A stretch of DNA of 64,000 nucleotides. Origin: Amycolatopsis methanolica 239 (GTDB taxonomy: Bacteria; Actinomycetota; Actinomycetes; Mycobacteriales; Pseudonocardiaceae). Location: NCBI RefSeq assembly GCF_000739085.1, contig NZ_CP009110.1, positions 868,001 to 932,000 of the forward strand, read 5' to 3'. The notes under the pieces were generated by a model. That model worked only from the letters and a program-made list of their open reading frames with translations, was not told where the DNA came from and searched no databases. Position numbers and translations under genes: made by a program. Positions 52,503 to 59,840 of this stretch are shown piece by piece. The first letter of the stretch is position 1, and every line of letters starts with the position of its first letter.

Positions 52503-53167
52503 CTCGCGGTGTACTGCTTCGCGATGAAGGCCGCCGCCTGGTCGACGCTGCCGTCCGTGGCGTAGCCGAGGTGGCCGTAGCCCGGCCCGGTGCCCGTGCC
52601 GCCGCAGACGGTGTCGCCGCGGTTGCAGAACTCCAGTGACTTCGGGCCGTAGGTCGAGCTGGCCGTCTTGATCGTCTGCCCGTACAGGCCGAGCGGGTTG
52701 CCGAACGCGATCACCGCGACCACCCGCGGCGCCAACTCGGTGGGGATGGTCTGGCCGGTGCCGAGGTAGGTCCGGATACCGATCGCGATGTCGGTGACGC
52801 TCGCGCCCAGCGAGTAGCCGCCGATCGCGAACTTGGTGTCCGGGCACGCGGCCGCGGTGGACTTGTTGTGGTTGCTCAGTCGGTGGCGCCGGGCCCGGCG
52901 CGCTGGTCTGGTCGTAGCTCGCGGCGTAGTTGACCGCGTAGGACGACACCTACGCCGAGGACAGCGCCGACTTCACGTCGGACACCAGCGGGGTGCCGGT
53001 GATGCCGAGGCCGGGCGCCTCGCCACTGCCGCGGGCGAAGACGATCTCCAGGTCGGAGCAGGCGGCCGCGCTGGTGGCGGCGGACGCCGTGCCGACCGTC
53101 GCCGTGCGGGCCAGCCCGACCGCCGCGCGGCGAGCAGGGTCAGTTTGCGAAGTCTGTTGTGGACCAT
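52499..53167 (-). pseudogene. Cutinase-family esterase, at least three disabling changes
   Basis: Pieces in three frames rebuild one secreted cutinase of about 220 residues. N-terminus from ATG 53167 (MVHNRLRKLTLLAA) shifts frame near 53131 into ARTATVGTASAATSAAACSDLEIVFARGSGEAPGLG; an in-frame TAG at 52950-52952 interrupts SALSS*VSSYAVNYAASYDQT; a second shift near 52880 leads to STAAACPDTKFAIGGYSLGASVTDIAIG, ending with FGNPLG and the catalytic Asp/His part DTVCGGTGTG...YGHLGY. Catalytic Ser in GYSLG is still readable. Multiple lesions argue for real decay rather than sequencing error. Confidence 0.85.
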
Positions 53168-53267
53168 TCACCGAGTCTCCCGTCATCGTGTTGCCCGGGG
53201 CATCGGTGAAATCACCAGTGTCGGTGAACTCCTGATCGGTCCGGTTTCCGGCGGGTACCCGGCGATC

Positions 53268-54274
53268 ATGGAGTTCTCGCGCCGCACGCTGGGCCTGTTC
53301 GCCGCATCCGCCGGGTTCGTCCGGGCCGAGCCGCCCGCGGCACGAGCACCCGTCGGGCTGGTGCTGTCGCACGAGCAGTTCCCGACCTCGCGGCTGCTGG
53401 ACTTCGCGTTCGTCTGGGCCAGCGACAACCTGCAGCCGTGGCAGGACGACCAGGGGCACTCGATGTTCCCGCGGCTGACGCTCGCCCTGGTCGGTGAGCG
53501 CGCGCGGCGGGTCACCTTCGGCTCCGGCGTGCCCTGCCCGAGCTACCGGCACCACCCGACCGAGGTCGCGCAAGCGTTTGCCTCCCTCGATCTGCTGGCG
53601 CCGGGACGGACGTTCCTCGGGGTCGGCACCGGCGAGGCGGTCAACGAGCAGGCGGGCACCGGCCACTACGGCCGCTACGCCGAGCGGCACGACCGGCTCG
53701 TCGAGGCGATCACACTGATCCGGCGGTTGTGGACGGGGGAGCGGGTCACCTTCCGCGGCCGGTTCTTCTCGACCGACCAGCTCAAGCTGTACGACCTGCC
53801 GTCGAAACCACCGCCGGTGTACGTGGCCGCCCAGGGCCCGAAGAGCGCGCGGCTGGGCGGCCAGTACGGCGACGGCTGGATCACCCAGGCCGGAGCGTCC
53901 CTCGACCCGGCGCCGCGGGACGCGTTCGCGGCGGGCGCGCGGGCGGCCGGGAGAACCCGGATGCGATGCCGAAATGGGCCGAACTGTTCGCCGTGGTCGG
54001 CGACCAGCGCGAGATCGACCTGGCTGCGCAGTGTTGGCGGTTCACGGTCAACCCGGCCGACCTGCCCAACCCGGAGGCGATCCAGGAGGCCGCGCAGGCG
54101 ACGCCGCTGGCGGAGGTGGCCGGCCGCTGGGCGGTGGGCGCCGATCCGGCCGTGCACGTCGCGGCGGTGCGGAAGCTGCTCGACGCGGGCGTGACGCCGT
54201 TCCTGCATTTCCCGCAGGAGGACCCGGGCGTGGCGATCGAGTTCTACCGCGCCCGGGTCCTGCCGCTGCTCTAA
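53268..54274 (+). pseudogene. Tat-exported F420-dependent dehydrogenase (fHMAD-like), frameshifted
   Basis: From ATG 53268 a Tat signal (MEFSRRTLGLFAASAGFVRA) leads into a luciferase-like F420 enzyme: LVLSHEQFPTSRLLDFAFVWASDNLQPWQDDQGH, VTFGSGVPCPSYRHHP, FLGVGTGEAVNE, VYVAAQGPKSARLGGQYGDGWIT. At 53942-53956 the frame breaks; the neighbouring frame resumes ENPDAMPKWAELFAVVGDQREIDLAAQCWRF and ends at 54274. A Tat signal on this fold matches F420-dependent hydroxymycolic acid dehydrogenase (Rv0132c). One base change would restore about 335 residues, so it may be recent or an error. Confidence 0.78.
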
Positions 54275-55932
54275 AGCCGCTGCCGCAGCTCGCGCTTGAG
54301 GATCTTGCCCGCCGCCGACACCGGGATCTCGTCGACGAACCGCAGCTCCCGGATCCGCTTGTACGGCAAGACGTTGTCGTTGACCGCGGACATGATCTCC
54401 GCCTCGGTCACGTTCGCGTCCGCCCGCACGACGAAGGCCACCGGCAGCTCGCCGACGTCGTCCTGCTTGCGCCCCACGACGGCCGCCGCCGCGACGCCGG
54501 GGTGCGCGATGAGCAGCTCCTCCAGCTCCCGCGGGTAGACGTTGTACCCCTTGTACAGCAGCATGTCCTTCTTGCGGTCCACAATGGACAGGTAGCCGTC
54601 CTTGTCCAGGACGCCGATGTCGCCGGTGTGCAGCCAGCCGTCCACCAGCACGGCGGCGGTCTCGTCGGGCCGGTTGTGGTAGCCCGCCATCACCTGCGGC
54701 CCGCGGATGCACACCTCGCCCTGCTCACCCTCGGGCACCGGCTCCTCGCCGCCCTCCAGCGGCACGATCTTGACCTCGGTGTCGAACACCGGCACGCCCA
54801 CCGACCCCTGCTTGCGCAGCCCGGACCGGAACGCCGGGTTGATCGTGGCGCCCATGGTGACCTCGGTGAGGCCGTAGCCCTCGCTGATCACCGCGTCCGG
54901 GAACCGCGCGGCCAGCGCCTTCAGCATCTCGTGCGGCAGCGGCGCGGCGCCGGAGCTGATGCCCCGCACGCTCGACAGGTCACGCGCGGCGAGGTCCGGG
55001 CTGGCCAGCAGGGCCGCGAACAGGGCTGGCGCGCCGCCGATCGACGTGACCCGCAGCCGCTCCGCGTCGGCGAGGTAGGCGACCGGGTCGAAGCGGTCGT
55101 GCAGCGTGGTGGACCCGCCGCTCATCACTGGGACGTTGAGCCCGCCGATGGTGCCCATCGCGTGGAACCACGGCGTGAGGTTGATGCCCGAGCCGGCGCC
55201 CAGCCGGGTCGGCCACTCGTCCGGGCTGCCGACCTGGTCGAGCGTGAGGTCGCCGTCGTCGTCCAGCGCCGGCAGCGATCCGGTGCCCCAGCAGGCGTAC
55301 TGCAGGGTGTTGACCACGACGTTGCGGTGCGGCAGCCGCACGCCCTTGGACCGGCCGGTGGTGCCGCCGGTGTAGGAGAGGTGGGCGAGGTGGGTGCGGG
55401 TGTCGATGTCCAGCTCGGGGCGGGTGTCCGGCTGGTCGGCGAGGAACGACTGGAACTCCACCTGTCCGTCGGCGAGGTCGTCCGGCGCGACGACCACGAC
55501 CAGCTCGACGGCGGTCCGGGCGCGCACCGCGCTGAGCACCGGGGCGACCTTGCCGAGCGTGACCACGGCGACGGCGCCGGAGTCGGCGAGCTGGTGGGCG
55601 AGGTCGGCGGGCGGCAGCAGCGGGTTCGCCGGCGTGAAGGTCGCGCCGGCGAGCAGGATCCCGTAGTAGGCGATCGGGTAGGGGAGGCAGTTGGGCAGGT
55701 GGATGGCGACGGTCGCGCCAGGCCCGATGCCCCGCGCCCGGAGCGCGTTGGCGAACCGGCACGCCGCGCCGTAGGTCTGGGCGTAGGTGAGGGAGCGGTC
55801 GTGGTGGGTGAACGCGGTTCGGTCGGCGTAGCGCTTCGCGGCGGCGGCGAGGATCGACCCGGCGGGGACGTCGGGGTACTCGAGCGATCTCGGGAAGTGG
55901 GGCGGCCATGACCCAGCAGCAGTGATCGGCAT
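54271..55932 (-). CDS. AMP-binding long-chain acyl-CoA synthetase
   Basis: 553 residues from ATG 55932. Adenylate-forming motifs: P-loop YTGGTTGRSKGV, A4/A5 TPWFHAMGTIGG, EGYGLTEVTM, DGWLHTGDIG, VDRKKDMLLYKGYNVYPRELEELL and the catalytic Lys in AGKILKRELR. Activates fatty or other carboxylic acids to CoA thioesters. Near fadE25, so a beta-oxidation role is plausible. Convergent with and overlapping the fHMAD-like pseudogene by 4 bp. Confidence 0.93.
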   Translation of the reverse strand: MPITAAGSWPPHFPRSLEYPDVPAGSILAAAAKRYADRTAFTHHDRSLTYAQTYGAACRFANALRARGIGPGATVAIHLPNCLPYPIAYYGILLAGATFTPANPLLPPADLAHQLADSGAVAVVTLGKVAPVLSAVRARTAVELVVVVAPDDLADGQVEFQSFLADQPDTRPELDIDTRTHLAHLSYTGGTTGRSKGVRLPHRNVVVNTLQYACWGTGSLPALDDDGDLTLDQVGSPDEWPTRLGAGSGINLTPWFHAMGTIGGLNVPVMSGGSTTLHDRFDPVAYLADAERLRVTSIGGAPALFAALLASPDLAARDLSSVRGISSGAAPLPHEMLKALAARFPDAVISEGYGLTEVTMGATINPAFRSGLRKQGSVGVPVFDTEVKIVPLEGGEEPVPEGEQGEVCIRGPQVMAGYHNRPDETAAVLVDGWLHTGDIGVLDKDGYLSIVDRKKDMLLYKGYNVYPRELEELLIAHPGVAAAAVVGRKQDDVGELPVAFVVRADANVTEAEIMSAVNDNVLPYKRIRELRFVDEIPVSAAGKILKRELRQRL

Positions 55933-56038
55933 CACCCCACCATAGAGCGAAGGTGCGGCCCAGAACACAATTCCGGCTGGTGAACGACTACTAACATGGA
56001 CGGCGGACTTCTTACCCGTGCGAGGAAAGGTGACGAAG

Positions 56039-57199
56039 GTGTCGGAGACCCCGGGCCTCTACCAGCTGGCCGACGAGCACGAGGAGCTGCGTGCTGCCGT
56101 GCGTGCGCTGGCGGAGAAGGAGATCGCACCTTACGCCGCCGAGGTGGACGAACAGGAGCGGTACCCGGTCGAGGCTCTGCGGGCGCTGAACGCCTCGGGC
56201 TTCAACGCGGTGCACATCCCCGACGAGTACGAGGGGCAGGGCGCGGACGCGATCGCGGCGTGCATTGTGATCGAGGAGGTCGCGCGGGTCGACGCGTCGG
56301 CGTCGCTGATCCCGGCGGTGAACAAGCTGGGGACGCAGCCGATCATCCTGTCGGCGTCGGACGAGTTGAAGAAGCTGGTGCTGCCGGAGATCGCGGCCGG
56401 GGCGACGGCGTCGTACGGGTTGTCGGAGCGGGAGGCCGGTTCGGACACCGCGTCGATGCGCACGCGGGCCCGGCTGGACGGTGACCACTGGGTGCTGAAC
56501 GGGACGAAGGCGTGGATCACCAACGCCGGCGAGTCGACGTGGTACACGGTGATGGCGGTGACCGACCCGGACGCGCCGAAGAAGTCGAACGGGATTTCGG
56601 CGTTCGTGGTGCACAAGGACGACCCGGGCTTCTCGGTCGGCCCCAAGGAGCGCAAGCTCGGTATCAAGGGTTCGCCGACGCGGGAGATCTACTTCGAGAA
56701 CTGCACGATCCCGGCGGACCGGATCATCGGCGAGCCCGGCACCGGGCTGAAGACGGCGCTGCGCACGCTGGACCACACGCGGCCGACGATCGGGGCGCAG
56801 GCGCTGGGCATCGCGCAGGGCGCGCTGGACGCGGCGGTGGCGTATGTGAAGGAGCGCAAGCAGTTCGGTCGCGCGATCGGTGAGTTTCAGGGCGTGCAGT
56901 TCATGCTGGCGGACATGGGCACGAAGATCGAGGCCGCCCGGCACCTGGTGTACGCCTCCGCGGCAGCCACCGAACGCGGCGACGCGCGTGCCGGGTTCAT
57001 GGCCTCGGCGGCGAAGTCCTACGCCTCGGACGTGGCGATGTCGGTGACGACGGACGCGGTGCAGCTCTTCGGCGGCGCCGGCTACACCCGCGACTTCCCG
57101 GTGGAACGCATGATGCGCGACGCGAAGATCACGCAGATCTACGAAGGCACGAACCAGATCCAGCGCATGGTCATGGCGCGGGCTCTGTTGAAGGGCTGA
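56039..57199 (+). CDS. fadE25: Acyl-CoA dehydrogenase
   Basis: FAD-dependent alpha-beta desaturation of acyl-CoA. 386 residues from GTG 56039; GTG 56030 and 56018 are in-frame alternatives. ASYGLSEREAGSDTASMRTRA and WITNAGESTWYTVMA (FAD/substrate), catalytic Glu in IYEGTNQIQR (ACAD C-terminal form) and QLFGGAGYTRDFPVERMMRDAK. Very close in motif content to M. tuberculosis FadE25 (Rv3274c), and it lies beyond purE as there, with an accessory patch between. Confidence 0.95.
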   Translation: MSETPGLYQLADEHEELRAAVRALAEKEIAPYAAEVDEQERYPVEALRALNASGFNAVHIPDEYEGQGADAIAACIVIEEVARVDASASLIPAVNKLGTQPIILSASDELKKLVLPEIAAGATASYGLSEREAGSDTASMRTRARLDGDHWVLNGTKAWITNAGESTWYTVMAVTDPDAPKKSNGISAFVVHKDDPGFSVGPKERKLGIKGSPTREIYFENCTIPADRIIGEPGTGLKTALRTLDHTRPTIGAQALGIAQGALDAAVAYVKERKQFGRAIGEFQGVQFMLADMGTKIEAARHLVYASAAATERGDARAGFMASAAKSYASDVAMSVTTDAVQLFGGAGYTRDFPVERMMRDAKITQIYEGTNQIQRMVMARALLKG

Positions 57200-57216
57200 T
57201 TCTCGCGGTTCTTGGC

Positions 57217-57246
57217 GCGGCGTCCGGGCTTCGGCTCGGGCGCCGC
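57217..57246 (+). terminator. Hairpin downstream of fadE25
   Basis: GCGGCGTCCGGGC (from 57217) pairs imperfectly with CTCGGGCGCCGC (to 57246) around a TTCG-type loop, 17 bp after the fadE25 stop and followed by CCCTTC. Likely intrinsic terminator. Confidence 0.65.
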
Positions 57247-57422
57247 CCCTTCGTGCGCCTCGCCGCGACCAGGCACGGTGTACAGTGTTCAAATCAGTGG
57301 TTGAGCCTGTGGAGGACGCGGTGGCAGAACCTTGGGGGGCCCACGCAGCCAATCGCTGAGGCCATAAGCGGTGTGATGGGCGCCCCGAACAGGTCAGGTC
57401 ATTCGCGGACGGCGCGAAACAT

Positions 57423-57791
57423 TTGCCTGGAGAGGCGCAGGCGGGCCGCTGGGCGGTCGACGAGGAAACGGGGACTCCTCTCCGAAGTGCCATCGCCACG
57501 ATGCAGGATCGGCTCGACACTCTGGCCCCTCGGGTGGCCTATCTCCAGCGAGCGTCGAAGCTGGGCAACGACGCTTATGCCCAGCAAGTCGCGGAGCACA
57601 TGCGGCAAGCGATGGACTCGGATGATCGTTCCCTGGTCCCGGTGTTCCACACGTTGACGGCCGGCCTGGACAACCTGCGGCATGCGTTGGACGTGGCAAT
57701 CCGCAACTATGATGCTGCCGACGACGAAGCCGCGAGACATATTCGGCGATTCAAGTTTCTTCGTCGTCTGCCGCTGGCGCTGGGACGTTGA
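57423..57791 (+). CDS. WXG/ESX-like helical protein, 5' end uncertain
   Basis: 122 residues from TTG 57423: PGEAQAGRWAVDEETGTPLRSAIATMQDRLDTLAPRVAYLQRASKLGNDAYAQQVAEHMRQAM, then LVPVFHTLTAGLDNLRHALDVAIRNYDAADDEAARHIRRF. Protein-like sequence continues upstream in frame (PEQVRSFADGAKH) to a TGA at 57357, with no ATG, GTG or TTG between. Either translation starts at TTG and the first helix is partly lost, or a frameshift separates the true start (GTG/ATG at 57373-57378 in another frame). Type VII-associated helical proteins of this kind usually pair with a DUF3558 gene, which follows. Confidence 0.6.
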   Translation: MPGEAQAGRWAVDEETGTPLRSAIATMQDRLDTLAPRVAYLQRASKLGNDAYAQQVAEHMRQAMDSDDRSLVPVFHTLTAGLDNLRHALDVAIRNYDAADDEAARHIRRFKFLRRLPLALGR

Positions 57792-58177
57792 CCGGCATGG
57801 ACGCGTGCGCCGTGCTCGAACAGTTGGTCGAAGGTGAGGGATTCGGGCCCGGCGAGCGGAAAACCGCACGCAACGAATGCCATGCATCAAAGCCTGATTA
57901 CGGCAAATATTCCCTCGCTCTCGATCCCGTTCAGGGGCTTGCCGAGTACGCGCGGCAAGTGCCTGGCCGCGCTCCGGCGGCCATCAACGGCCGCGAGGCG
58001 CGCCAAGGGGAACCGTTCGGTGCGGGGCAGGGGATGTGCGAGTTCGCCCTCCAAGTCGGTGAGCACGGGCGTGCGGTCGTGACCGAGACGATGCTGCGCG
58101 CGGAACAACGCGCGCACGCCTGTGAAGCCGCGCGTGAGCTTGCCACCGAGTTGGAGCCGCTGCTTCCGGCACCGTAG
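57788..58177 (+). CDS. DUF3558-like protein lacking a lipoprotein signal
   Basis: 129 residues overlapping the previous gene by 4 bp (TTGA). MDACAVLEQLVEGEGFGPG, ARNECHASKPDYGKYSLALDPVQGLAEYA, INGREARQGEPFGAGQGMCEFALQVGEHGRAVVTETM follow the DUF3558 plan (DPC-AL-; C-W-like; V-VG-R-A). Typical members begin with a lipobox signal peptide; here none is present from either TTG 57788 or ATG 57797, so the N-terminus may have been lost. Role unknown. Confidence 0.6.
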   Translation: MTGMDACAVLEQLVEGEGFGPGERKTARNECHASKPDYGKYSLALDPVQGLAEYARQVPGRAPAAINGREARQGEPFGAGQGMCEFALQVGEHGRAVVTETMLRAEQRAHACEAARELATELEPLLPAP

Positions 58178-58272
58178 GCCCACGCACCGTGTGCGCCTGC
58201 TCACGCGTTCATGTCCAGAATGTGGGTTTTTCACAAGTCGCTCACCTGACTCCGGTACGGTCGACGCTGCTA

Positions 58273-58286
58273 GTTGAAACTTCAAC
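58273..58286. promoter_or_regulatory. Palindromic operator upstream of doxX
   Basis: GTTGAA-AC-TTCAAC is a perfect 6-2-6 inverted repeat, 18 bp before the DoxX ATG. This matches the TAGTTGAA/TTCAACTA type sites bound by MarR- or HxlR-class quinone/electrophile sensors that control DoxX genes in other bacteria. No such regulator is adjacent, so it would act from elsewhere. Confidence 0.6.
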
Positions 58287-58303
58287 CAGAACGGAGAGCT
58301 GCG

Positions 58304-58732
58304 ATGTACGACCGGGTCAAGGACGTGACGTTGTTGATCGGCCGGGTGGCGGTGGGGGTGGTCTTCCTCGCCCACGGCCTGCAGAAGTGGGACGCCGGCC
58401 TGGACGGGGTCACCGGCATGATGGGCGGCATCGGCGTGCCGCTGCCCACTCTGTCCGCGCTCTTCCTGATCGTCATCGAGACCGTCGGCGCGGTCGGGTT
58501 CATCCTCGGCGCCGCGCTGCCCGTGCTGGGGGTGCTGTTCGCCGTGGACATGGTCGGCGCGATCTTCTGGGTGCACCTCGACGCCGGCCTGACCGGTCAG
58601 GGCGGCTACGAGCTCGTGCTCGTCCTCGGCGCGGCCGCCCTCGCGCTCGGGTTCAACGGCGGACGCTTCTCGCTCGACCACCTGCTCGTCGGGCGGCGCC
58701 GGGCCCGCAAGGCCGAGCTGCAGACCGCCTAG
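58304..58732 (+). CDS. DoxX family membrane protein
   Basis: 142 residues, four helices: TLLIGRVAVGVVFLAHGLQKW, ALFLIVIETVGAVGFILGAALPVLGVLFAVDMVGAIFWVH, and YELVLVLGAAALALGFNGGRFSLDHLL. DoxX/SURF4-like proteins are tied to oxidative or thiol stress (with SseA and superoxide dismutase in mycobacteria). ATG 58304, preceded by a GGAGAG site and the palindromic operator. Confidence 0.9.
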   Translation: MYDRVKDVTLLIGRVAVGVVFLAHGLQKWDAGLDGVTGMMGGIGVPLPTLSALFLIVIETVGAVGFILGAALPVLGVLFAVDMVGAIFWVHLDAGLTGQGGYELVLVLGAAALALGFNGGRFSLDHLLVGRRRARKAELQTA

Positions 58733-59427
58733 GCGAGCAGGTCGACCGTCGTCCGCTCGGCGGCCCTGCGGTCGTCCAGCTTCGACGCGTCCGGATTGGA
58801 GATCTGCACCAGGTGTGCGCCGGCTGACAACGGGGTCAGCAGGCCGCCCAGCACACCCTCCGGCACGCTCCACTCCACAGTGGACAAGACGCGCGCGCCG
58901 GAACCCAGTGCGCCTGCGCGGGAACGCGCTTCCGCCAGCACCTCGTCCACAGTGGACCCCGCGAGTGCCGGGGTGTCACCGGCGATCGGGATCATCGGGC
59001 TGAAGTCGTCGCCATACGCGCGCGCCTCGTTGAGGTAGTCCAGCGCGCCCGGCACCGGCGCGGTCAGCCCGCGGCCCATCGGGTCCAGCGCCACTACCGC
59101 CGTCGACTCGGCGCCCGCGCCCGAACCGCCCGGCGCGACGAACGCCACCCGCGCCCCGGCCGGCGACGCGACCACCTCCGCGCCGCACCACCACGCGCCC
59201 AGCAGCACGCCCGCCGTCTGCCAGTGCGCGGGCAGAACCACGGCCACCGGGTCGCCCGGCTCCACGTCGAACTCCTCGACCAGCCAGTTCGCCGTCTTCG
59301 CCGCCCAGTTCGCGGTGGTCGCCACCGACAGTTCGACCCGGGTGCCCGCCGCGTCGTCGTAGTGGGTGATCAGCGGCTTCCCTGGCTGGGCGAGCAGGGG
59401 GCGGAACAACGCGTCGGTCAGGCTCAC
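58729..59427 (-). CDS. TIGR03089 family protein (AMP-binding-like fragment)
   Basis: 232 residues. Resembles the N-terminal third of adenylate-forming enzymes without active-site loops: PLITHYDDAAGTRVELSVATTANWAAKTANWLVEEFDVEPGD and VVLPAHWQTAGVLLGAWWCGAEVV, then VLSTVEWSVPEGVLGGLLTPLSAGAHLVQ. This stand-alone form is a recognised actinobacterial family (Rv3268 in M. tuberculosis, from memory), so the short length is normal. GTG 59427. Two copies of a 13-bp palindrome lie within. Confidence 0.85.
   Translation of the reverse strand: MSLTDALFRPLLAQPGKPLITHYDDAAGTRVELSVATTANWAAKTANWLVEEFDVEPGDPVAVVLPAHWQTAGVLLGAWWCGAEVVASPAGARVAFVAPGGSGAGAESTAVVALDPMGRGLTAPVPGALDYLNEARAYGDDFSPMIPIAGDTPALAGSTVDEVLAEARSRAGALGSGARVLSTVEWSVPEGVLGGLLTPLSAGAHLVQISNPDASKLDDRRAAERTTVDLLA
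58874..58884. repeat. Palindrome TCCACAGTGGA, copy 2
   Basis: Same 11-bp core as at 31607; here within the TIGR03089 gene. Flanking base differs (CTCCAC...GTGGAC). Confidence 0.5.
58945..58957. repeat. Palindrome GTCCACAGTGGAC, copy 3
   Basis: Full 13-bp match to copy 1, 71 bp from copy 2 within the same gene. Confidence 0.5.
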
Positions 59428-59761
59428 GCCGCCGATTCTGCCTCCCGGACCGCCCCGGACCACTGCCGGGTGGTCGCGCGAGGTGAAGCGTCCGACGGCG
59501 AAGTGATCCGGTGCGTGACGGCTGGGGACGGCACTGCGCTCGGTGTGACTGGGTGGTGGATTGTTTGGCCACCGGCGCCGGCCGGGTGGTGGGCCGCTCG
59601 GTGCCCGGCCTGGTCGTGAGCTGCGTGGTCCCGGCGGCAGGGGACGGACCGGCCGGAACCGGCTGCGGCGCGTCGGCGGTGGTCGCGGCCACCGCCAGTG
59701 GACCACCCAGCAGTGCCGCGCCTGCGGCGATGACGCCGGCCACCACAGTTCGGATGCGCAT
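59428..59761 (-). other. Possible short exported protein; frame runs into the next gene
   Basis: ATG 59761 has a GAGGAG site and begins a good signal peptide (MRIRTVVAGVIAAGAALLGG... ending AVAATTADA), followed by a Pro/Thr-rich stretch. That frame does not stop before the TIGR03089 gene but continues to 58976 in Arg-rich sequence overlapping it. Either the real end has been lost by a frameshift (the neighbouring frame stops neatly at 59424 with GCGGCGTGA) or this is not a gene. The 379-bp gap otherwise holds nothing I can support. Confidence 0.35.
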
Positions 59762-59840
59762 GAGTCTCCTCGTCAGGCGACGCCACCCCGGCGTCTCTGC
59801 CCTCACTCATGCGGTCCGTTCGGTTGCACCGATCGGGTGA

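Noticed and set aside
52499-54274. Mobile element as cause of the gene damage
   Set aside because: No transposase, integrase, terminal inverted repeat or target-site duplication was seen here or in the 26-36 kb island.
58729-59427. Calling the TIGR03089 gene a truncated AMP ligase pseudogene
   Set aside because: The short stand-alone form is a known conserved actinobacterial family at this position, so its length is normal.
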